From CAZZEX01 sp964653285 (GTDB lineage: Bacteria; Chloroflexota; Anaerolineae; B4-G1): a DNA stretch of 54,243 bases. Location: assembly GCA_964653285.1 (NCBI GenBank), contig CAZZEX010000024.1, positions 1 to 54,243 on the forward strand, written 5' to 3'. A program made the position numbers and the translations under genes. The notes beneath the pieces were generated by a model that searched no databases, had not been told where the DNA came from, and saw nothing but the letters and a program-made list of their open reading frames with translations. This document shows, one piece after another, positions 48,910-54,243 of the stretch; within the stretch, counting starts at the first letter, position 1, and every line of letters begins with the position of its first letter.

Positions 48910-49352
48910 TCATCTATGCCGACGCCAGTGCTCTGGTTAAGTTGTTCGTCACGGAAGAAGGCTCGGAGGCCACCCGGGACATACTCCGTCAGGCCCGGGC
49001 AATGGGAACCGGGTTACTGACACGGGCAGAACTGGGCGCGGCCCTGGCCCGGGGTACTCGAAGGGGCATCCTTTTGGAGGCCGGAGCGCTAGAGGCCCGG
49101 CGGAGGATGGATGAGGTCTGGCCCACCTGGATTCACATTGCCATGGATGAGGAACTGGCCTTCCGCGCCGAGATGCTGGCCTGGGAATATGGCCTGCGAG
49201 GATACGATGCCGTCCACCTGGCAGCAGCAGTGGTCTGGCAGGAGCGCATCGGGCACCACGTTGTCCTGGCGACCTTTGATCGGGAGTTGTGGGAGGCGGC
49301 CCGGCCGGCTGGCCTGACGGCCTGGCCGGAAGAATGGCCATCAAGACAGTAA
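48906..49352 (+). CDS. vapC: PIN-domain ribonuclease toxin (VapC)
   Basis: A 148-aa PIN nuclease. Acidic metal ligands are in place: Asp6 in IIYADASALVKLF, the Glu in TRAELGAALA (about 42), and the Asp residues in GYDAVHLAAA (about 100) and LATFDRELW (about 121). VapC toxins cleave tRNA or rRNA; the target here is unknown. It is translationally coupled to vapB. The GH31 gene begins two bases after the stop, so readthrough into it is likely. Confidence 0.93.
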   Translation: MIIYADASALVKLFVTEEGSEATRDILRQARAMGTGLLTRAELGAALARGTRRGILLEAGALEARRRMDEVWPTWIHIAMDEELAFRAEMLAWEYGLRGYDAVHLAAAVVWQERIGHHVVLATFDRELWEAARPAGLTAWPEEWPSRQ

Positions 49353-49353
49353 A

Positions 49354-51972
49354 ATGAAGTCAATGCTCGACGCCCTATCCCTGCTTCTGCACGGGATCAA
49401 GCAACTCGGTTTTGCAGCCACGTGGGATAGCATCACCTACCAGATCCGCCAGAGGCGATACCAGGCCCGATTTGCGAAGTCCAGGCCACCCGGCCCGCCC
49501 GCCGCATCGGACTACCTGCGCCCGGGTCACGTCACAAGCCACGCGCGCCAGGGACAGGCCGTGACTATCACTTGCGCCAACGGCTCCTACGCCCTCACCG
49601 TCCTGGCCCCCGACCTGATCCGCGTCCGCTTCCAGCCAACCAGCCAACCAACTGACCACCTGGCCATCCCTCCCTTCTCCTATTCCATCGCCAAGTCCGA
49701 CGACGACTGGCTCCCCTGCGACTTCCACATCGTCGAGACGGAGGCCGCGGTCGAGATCAGAACCTCGCGCCTCGTCTGCAGGGTCGCCAAAGCGTCGGGC
49801 CGGCTGACGTTCCTGGACCTGGAAGGCCACGTGATCAACGAGGATGAGGCTGGTGCTGGCTGGCACTCCTTCGGCTTCGCTCAGGACAGGCCCGCCGGTG
49901 CCGTCATCTGCCACAAGCGCATCCAGCCCGACGAGCACTTCTACGGCCTGGGCGAGCGCACGTTCGCGCTCGACCGGCGGGGGCGCAGATACGGGATGTG
50001 GAACACCGACCCTCAGACCTACCAGCCGGATCAAGACCCCATCCACATGTGTATCCCTGTGTTGGTGGGGTTGCACAGCCAGGGCCGCCAGGGCTACGCG
50101 CTCTTCTTCGACAACACCTTCCGTGGCCAGTTCGACCTGGGTGCAACCGATCCCCACATCGCCTCCTTTGGGGCTGAAGGTGGCGAATTGTGCTACTACT
50201 TCATCTACGGCCCGGCACTGACCACCGTGGTGGAGCGGTACACGGAGTTGACCGGCCGGATGATGCTGCCGCCGCTGTGGGTGCTGGGCTACCACCAGAG
50301 CCGCTGGTCGTACTATCCCGAGAGCCGCGTGCGCGCACTGGCGGCCGGCTTCCGCGAAGTCCACCACGTCCCCTGCGATTGCATTCACCTCGACATTCAC
50401 TACATGGATGGCTATCGCTGCTTCACCTGGGACTCGGAGCGCTTCCCTGACCCGGCCAGGATGATCGCCGACCTTCACGAGCGGGGCTTTAAAATCATCG
50501 TCATCATTGACGCTGGCATCAAGGCCGACCGGAACTACTGGGCCTGCCGGAGTGGCCTGGAGCAGGACGTGTTCTGCAAATACCCCGCCGGCAGGGCTCT
50601 CCCTTCGACAGGCTCAGGCCACCGCTTCAAGGGCCCCGTCTGGCCGGGCGACTGCTACTTCCCCGACTTCACCAGCCCCCGTGTGCGGACGTGGTGGGGG
50701 GACCTGTACAAAGCGCTGACCGGCGTGGGCGTGGACGGGGTGTGGAACGACATGAACGAGCCGGCCATCTTCGGGCCACTGGGCACGACGTTCCCCGACT
50801 TCGTACGTCACGACCTGGAGGGACGCGGGGGGGACCACCTCGAGGCCCACAACGTCTACGGGATGCAGATGGCGCGGGCGACGACGGAAGGGCTGATGAA
50901 TCTGCGCCCCGACGAGCGTCCCGTTTGCATCACCCGCTCCGGCTGGGCCGGCGTGCAGCGATACGCGATGAGTTGGACTGGCGACAACGAGTCCGACTGG
51001 TCCAGCCTGTGGCTGACGATGCCGATGGTGATGAACCTGGGGCTATGTGGCCTGGCCCACACCGGTCCTGACGTGGGAGGCTTCTCCGGCTGCGCCACGG
51101 GGGAACTCTTCACCCGCTGGTTGCAGATGGGCGTATTTCTCCCCTTCCTCCGTGCCCATACCGCCATTCACAGCCCCGACCAGGAGCCCTGGAGTTGGGG
51201 GGAGCCCTACCTGAGCATCAACCGGAGTACCATCGTCCTGCGCTACCGGCTGCTCCCCTACCTCTACACTGCTTTCTGGCAGTGCGCCCAGACCGGCCTG
51301 CCCATCGTGCGCCCGCTGCTGTTGGCTTTCCAGAACGACACCGCCACCCACACGCTGGATGACCAGTTCACGTGCGGCGACGCTTTCCTGGTCGCGCCGG
51401 TGATTGAGGAGGGGGCCACCCGCCGCCCCGTCTACCTGCCCGACGGCGTCTGGTACGACTTTTGGACGGACGAGCCGCTCAGTGGCCCGGCCCACATCGA
51501 GGTGGAGGCACCACTGGAGCGATTGCCACTCTTCGTGCGGGCCGGCTCCGTCGTACCAATGGCTCCACCGATGCACTACGTGGGCCAGCGACCGGTGGAC
51601 AGGCTGACGCTGCACGTCTACCCCGGTTTCCCCTCCCCCTCGTGGGGGGAGGGGACAGGGGTGGGGGTCTCCTTCTTGTACGAGGACGACGGGGAGAGCC
51701 TGGCCTACCGGCGGGGGGAATACCGCCTCACCCGCTTCACACTCTCCACAGAGGGGGCTCCGCCCTCGCGCCTCGACCTGCGCCGGCGGATCGAGGGCTG
51801 CTACGAGCCCAGATACCAGGGCCTCGAGGTCATCATCCACGGCGTGGACCGGTTACCGCGCACCGCCACCGCCGACGGTCAACCCGTCGAGCGGCGCGAA
51901 CTGGACGGTAGTGGCCACGCCATCCGCCTGTACGTGGGCCTGTTCGAGCATCTGGTCGTTGAGTGGGCGTAG
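49354..51972 (+). CDS. GH31 family alpha-glucosidase
   Basis: An 872-aa glycoside hydrolase family 31 enzyme. The catalytic nucleophile Asp is in GVWNDMNEPAIFG (about 465) and the acid/base Asp in WTGDNESDWSSLW (about 544). The family segments YMDGYRCFTWDSERFPDP, VWPGDCYFPDFT and FLRAHTAIHSPDQEPW are present. There is no signal peptide, so it is probably cytoplasmic, acting on sugars such as maltose or isomaltose. Three in-frame repeat insertions are visible: SFGFAQDRPAG (about 173), ALPSTGSGHR (about 415) and SPSWGEGTGVGV (about 760). The start ATG lies two bases after vapC and lacks a strong ribosome-binding site. Confidence 0.93.
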   Translation: MKSMLDALSLLLHGIKQLGFAATWDSITYQIRQRRYQARFAKSRPPGPPAASDYLRPGHVTSHARQGQAVTITCANGSYALTVLAPDLIRVRFQPTSQPTDHLAIPPFSYSIAKSDDDWLPCDFHIVETEAAVEIRTSRLVCRVAKASGRLTFLDLEGHVINEDEAGAGWHSFGFAQDRPAGAVICHKRIQPDEHFYGLGERTFALDRRGRRYGMWNTDPQTYQPDQDPIHMCIPVLVGLHSQGRQGYALFFDNTFRGQFDLGATDPHIASFGAEGGELCYYFIYGPALTTVVERYTELTGRMMLPPLWVLGYHQSRWSYYPESRVRALAAGFREVHHVPCDCIHLDIHYMDGYRCFTWDSERFPDPARMIADLHERGFKIIVIIDAGIKADRNYWACRSGLEQDVFCKYPAGRALPSTGSGHRFKGPVWPGDCYFPDFTSPRVRTWWGDLYKALTGVGVDGVWNDMNEPAIFGPLGTTFPDFVRHDLEGRGGDHLEAHNVYGMQMARATTEGLMNLRPDERPVCITRSGWAGVQRYAMSWTGDNESDWSSLWLTMPMVMNLGLCGLAHTGPDVGGFSGCATGELFTRWLQMGVFLPFLRAHTAIHSPDQEPWSWGEPYLSINRSTIVLRYRLLPYLYTAFWQCAQTGLPIVRPLLLAFQNDTATHTLDDQFTCGDAFLVAPVIEEGATRRPVYLPDGVWYDFWTDEPLSGPAHIEVEAPLERLPLFVRAGSVVPMAPPMHYVGQRPVDRLTLHVYPGFPSPSWGEGTGVGVSFLYEDDGESLAYRRGEYRLTRFTLSTEGAPPSRLDLRRRIEGCYEPRYQGLEVIIHGVDRLPRTATADGQPVERRELDGSGHAIRLYVGLFEHLVVEWA
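49868..49895 (+). repeat. in-frame repeat insertion in GH31, site 1
   Basis: CCTTCGGCTTCGCTCAGGAC belongs to the widespread TTCGGCTTCGCTCAGG dispersed sequence and encodes SFGFAQDRP in a loop before the conserved HFYGLGERT segment. Confidence 0.6.
50598..50624 (+). repeat. in-frame repeat insertion in GH31, site 2
   Basis: CTCCCTTCGACAGGCTCAGG is a known type of dispersed sequence. It encodes LPSTGSGHR between CKYPAGR and FKGPVWPGDC, where GH31 relatives usually run directly from a D-G-R/P turn into F-x-G-x-V-W-P-G. Confidence 0.65.
51629..51670 (+). repeat. G/C-rich in-frame repeat insertion in GH31, site 3
   Basis: CCCCTCCCCCTCGTGGGGGG followed by AGGGGACAGGGGTGGGGGTC encodes SPSWGEGTGVGV between YPGFP and the conserved SFLYEDDGES segment. 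It is the same family as the blocks at 2771-2805 and 45826-45861. Confidence 0.7.
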
Positions 51973-52049
51973 AAACGGGGCGCTGCCCGCGCGCCTGGGT
52001 CTGCGTGGCCAGGTCGAGGGCCGGTATGAGCCTGGGTGGGGATGGTCAA

Positions 52050-52586
52050 TCAACCGTCGTCCTCGGCATCCGCCTCGTCTAGCAGGCCCACCACTTCCCA
52101 CCCCGCCGTACCGGGGGGAGGGGCACCGGGTTGATCAGGATTCTCCAGGTCGTCAGAGGGCCGAGAGAGGCGCTTTCGAGACGCAGACCCAGCCAGTGTT
52201 CCGGGCAGGAGCTGTTTTGGAAATGTCACCGTGCCTGTGCGTTGTATCTCGTCGCTGGCTCTCGCGATGTCTTCAAAAAACGTGATCCCACCCAGCACCA
52301 AACTGACTGTTCCGGCGTGAATAGAGGCAAAGACCCAGGCCTTGACCCAGGCCCAGAAACCCCCGGCGGTTGTGCGCTTCGCACTGGGCGAGGCGGCACG
52401 CAACTGAGATTCACCAGTGGAGGCTACATCCCCGGTGTGCGACTGCGGCTCATCAGCGGAGGCTGCATCCCTGGTCTCACGCGCCCTGGTATTCAGGTAC
52501 ATCGCTACCACGCCCGCTATGGTGAGGAGCAGAAGCCCAAGCGCACCGGTTCCGAGCGCCACGGCCCAGAGCACAGAGTCATCCAT
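52050..52586 (-). CDS. small membrane protein of unknown function
   Basis: A 178-aa protein. The ATG at 52586 follows GGAAGGAAAGCGAA and lies downstream of a consensus promoter; the longer in-frame version would begin upstream of that promoter. TM1 is LWAVALGTGALGLLLLTIAG. A hydrophilic stretch contains a short internal duplication (DAASADEPQS / DVASTGESQL). A second hydrophobic segment is WVKAWVFASIHAGTVSLVLG, then an acidic C-terminus. No family was recognised. It is convergent with the GH31 gene. Confidence 0.62.
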   Translation of the reverse strand: MDDSVLWAVALGTGALGLLLLTIAGVVAMYLNTRARETRDAASADEPQSHTGDVASTGESQLRAASPSAKRTTAGGFWAWVKAWVFASIHAGTVSLVLGGITFFEDIARASDEIQRTGTVTFPKQLLPGTLAGSASRKRLSRPSDDLENPDQPGAPPPGTAGWEVVGLLDEADAEDDG

Positions 52587-52634
52587 TTCGCTTTCCTTCC
52601 TCTTTTTTCTGTCCTTCTTTCCTGCCGCATATTC

Positions 52635-52663
52635 AGTATAGCCCAACTTTGCAGGGAAGTCAA
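52635..52663 (-). promoter_or_regulatory. promoter of the small membrane-protein gene
   Basis: On the minus strand: TTGACT (52663-52658), a 17-base spacer and TATACT (52640-52635). The start is near 52628, about 42 bases before the ATG at 52586. Confidence 0.75.
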
Positions 52664-53015
52664 TCAGTCGGGTGACCTGGGCGGATTTCACTACGATGCT
52701 GATGCCATCCCTGCCGCATGGGAAGCCGTCTGCGTGGACCTGGTCAAGAAGTTTCTTGGGACGTTTCTTCACCTGGCTCTCCCCCTGAGTTGTGCGGTGG
52801 GTATTTTGAGTGTATAATGTTTGCGTGATGTCGTGTTTCCGCATAAGCCCCTTGGGGGATTATTATAAGGGAAATTCGGCATAACGTGGATGAAAAGGAG
52901 GCTATACGGAAGTTTTTCTGCGTAAGTAGAACAGAAGATTACGCCGACATTATTCGGCATACTGACATAGTTGGGCAGCCAAATCACTGCACAGGATCTC
53001 ACGCTGAAGTGATCT
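52664..53015. other. spacer upstream of the DppB-type permease
   Basis: A gene-free stretch with a plus-strand promoter candidate (52790-52818) and noticeably more A/T-rich sequence from about 52800. A GTG-initiated frame of 57 codons (52886-53059) overlaps the permease start and looks weakly protein-like, but has no good ribosome-binding site. Confidence 0.35.
52790..52818 (+). promoter_or_regulatory. possible promoter of the DppB-type permease gene
   Basis: TTGTGC (52790-52795), a 17-base spacer and TATAAT (52813-52818). It would give a leader of about 190 bases before the ATG at 53016; no riboswitch fold was recognised in that leader. Confidence 0.55.
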
Positions 53016-53951
53016 ATGTTTCGTTATCTCGCTTTCAGACTGCTTGGCCTACTCTTTAATCTTGTTATCATCTCAGTCATAACCTTCGGGCTTATGCACG
53101 TAATACCTGGAAGTCCATTTGATGCAGGTGTTGCATCTCAGGGCGTCATCTTGGCACCAGAAGTTCGGCTGCAGCTACTACAGAAGTATAATCTCGACAA
53201 ACCAGTGTGGGTGCAGTATATCTCCTACATGTGGCACGCTCTTCACCTAGATTTCGGAGATACCTTTTCAGGGCCCAATGAGACCGTCATGGAACGAATA
53301 ACGCGTACTTGGCCTGTTTCTTTGCACCTCGGAGCAATGGCCGTAATTGCTGCCGTACCGTTTGGACTTTTCTTGGGTATCGTGTCGGCACGGCATCCTG
53401 ACACCTGTACAGACTATGTTCTATCTGCAATTACGGCGGGGGGAATAGCTTTTCCGAGTTTCGTCATTGGGCTGTTATTGCTAACGGTGTTCTCGGTGCT
53501 GCTACACTGGCTACCTACAGGAGGATGGGAGACTCCTAGGAACTGGTTGTTACCAGTACTATCTCTTACACTGGCTCCGGCTGCCACTGTCGCACGCTAC
53601 ACACGAGCCAGTATCCTAGAGTGTTTGCCCTTGGATTACGTCCGCACCGCATGTGCTAAGGGGTTGAAGAAAGGAACCATACTTGTCAGGCACGTCCTAC
53701 CCAATGCGTTACTCCCTGTGCTGACTATCACCGGTCCTATCGCAGTTGACCTTGTCGTCGGTTCCTTCTTTATTGAGACGGTTTTTCGCGTGCCAGGTCT
53801 GGGTAGGTACTTCACGCTCAGTGTCTTTGCGCGCGACTATCCTATGATAATGGGAACAACATTGTTTCTGGCAACCCTGGTTGGTGCAGTGAATTTACTG
53901 ACAGATCTGCTGTACACCTGGATCGATCCACGCGTCAGACTGGAATTGTAG
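53016..53951 (+). CDS. DppB/OppB-type ABC transporter permease
   Basis: A 311-aa inner-membrane permease for peptides, nickel or oligosaccharides. The N-terminal helix (LLGLLFNLVIISVITFGLMH) is followed by PGSPFD, the family motif, and DKPVWVQYISYMW. The EAA loop reads YVRTACAKGLKKGTILVRHV and the C-terminus is FFIETVFRVPGLGRYFTLSV. No binding protein, second permease or ATPase is visible before the window ends, so the operon is incomplete or unusual. Codon choice is more A/T-rich than in the rest of the window. Confidence 0.93.
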   Translation: MFRYLAFRLLGLLFNLVIISVITFGLMHVIPGSPFDAGVASQGVILAPEVRLQLLQKYNLDKPVWVQYISYMWHALHLDFGDTFSGPNETVMERITRTWPVSLHLGAMAVIAAVPFGLFLGIVSARHPDTCTDYVLSAITAGGIAFPSFVIGLLLLTVFSVLLHWLPTGGWETPRNWLLPVLSLTLAPAATVARYTRASILECLPLDYVRTACAKGLKKGTILVRHVLPNALLPVLTITGPIAVDLVVGSFFIETVFRVPGLGRYFTLSVFARDYPMIMGTTLFLATLVGAVNLLTDLLYTWIDPRVRLEL

Positions 53952-53975
53952 ACCGTTTCGGAGGCAAATAGACAT

Positions 53976-54242
53976 ATGCAAAAGCGACTACTGAACATGC
54001 TTCTGCTTCTAATTGAGAATCTACCCGTGCTTCTAACACTTGGCTTCGCCGCCTACGTCATCGCGCTCAACGAAGTCAGCCCGTTGAGTTCGTCCGCGCT
54101 GTTGCGATGGATACTGGTCATTATTGGGCTACTTGCTACCTCCGAAGTGGTGGAGAGATTTGGCAGATTAAGGAGAATTGAAGCCGCTGTGTTCAACGAC
54201 AACTATAATTACCCATTGATGACAATTAGAAATGCCCACTAG
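53976..54242 (+). CDS. 88-aa membrane protein of unknown function
   Basis: A short protein beginning 24 bases after the permease stop. Two hydrophobic segments (LIENLPVLLTLGFAAYVIAL and LLRWILVIIGLLATSEVVER) are followed by a polar C-terminus ending in NYPLMTIRNAH. A weak GGAGG (53959-53963) precedes the ATG by 12 bases. No family was recognised; a normal DppC permease does not look like this. Confidence 0.5.
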   Translation: MQKRLLNMLLLLIENLPVLLTLGFAAYVIALNEVSPLSSSALLRWILVIIGLLATSEVVERFGRLRRIEAAVFNDNYNYPLMTIRNAH

Positions 54243-54243
54243 G

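Noticed and set aside
52664..52800. Minus-strand stretch VKKRPKKLLDQV resembling the N-terminus of integron-type tyrosine recombinases
   Set aside because: Only about 12 residues match and nothing recombinase-like follows. A consensus promoter downstream shows the frame is mostly spacer.
52886..53059. 57-codon GTG-start frame overlapping the DppB permease start
   Set aside because: The ribosome-binding site is weak and 14 bases away, it overlaps the better-supported permease start, and no family resemblance was seen.

Overview
The window is a high-GC bacterial chromosome segment with ordinary housekeeping genes. It most resembles a member of the Chloroflexota (Anaerolineae-like). This is inferred from long Thr/Pro-rich linkers in surface proteins, many TPR proteins, histidine kinases with large multi-helix N-termini, c-di-AMP synthesis (CdaA/CdaR) beside LCP and LysM envelope proteins without outer-membrane genes, and GTAGGGGC-type dispersed repeats. 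No 16S or other decisive marker is present, so the assignment is tentative.

Layout. 1-1.3 kb: 3' end of pnp and lepB. 1.5-2.9 kb: a secreted five-repeat DUF5666-like protein. 3.1-7.2 kb: a CUT1 sugar ABC transporter (two enlarged permeases and a lipoprotein binding protein) behind a consensus sigma-70 promoter. 7.2-7.5 kb: a terminator and a MITE-like element with target-site duplication. 7.5-9.6 kb: a NarL-type two-component pair. 9.7-13.4 kb: a GNAT-like gene and a tight operon mntA-hepT-trpS-mazG-dtd joining a HEPN/MNT toxin-antitoxin to tRNA charging and proofreading. 13.5-17.9 kb: ugd, two M16 peptidase subunits, acpS. 18-20.4 kb: a stand-alone KAP NTPase/FGE-sulfatase-domain fusion. 20.4-27.3 kb: argF-TPR-cdaA-cdaR and der. 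27.4-29.5 kb: rfbB-cupin-ttcA-like.

29.7-41 kb is the most lineage-specific part: a membrane TPR protein, tRNA-Leu(CAA), two paralogous small membrane proteins, a decayed gene, two paralogous sensor kinases, a translationally coupled LysM protein and an LCP (LytR-CpsA-Psr) protein. Together they look like an envelope-sensing and envelope-building cluster. 41-47 kb (minus strand): yebC-ruvC-ruvA followed by a CACHE/HAMP sensor kinase overlapping a secreted IPT/TIG protein. 47.5-52 kb: fmt, a vapBC pair and a GH31 glycosidase carrying several in-frame repeat insertions. 52-54.2 kb: a small membrane protein, a DppB-type ABC permease and an 88-aa membrane protein in visibly more AT-rich sequence.

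Two genome-wide themes stand out. First, many promoters can be read by eye (TTGnnn-17-TATAAT, often with an extended TGG before the -10), and they decide several start codons. Second, short repeats have spread through both spacers and coding sequence: G/C-rich palindromes inside GH31, the DUF5666-like protein and the ruvC/ruvA junction, and word-like spacer repeats that even supply the last codons and stops of genes. No rRNA, CRISPR, prophage or complete insertion sequence was seen.
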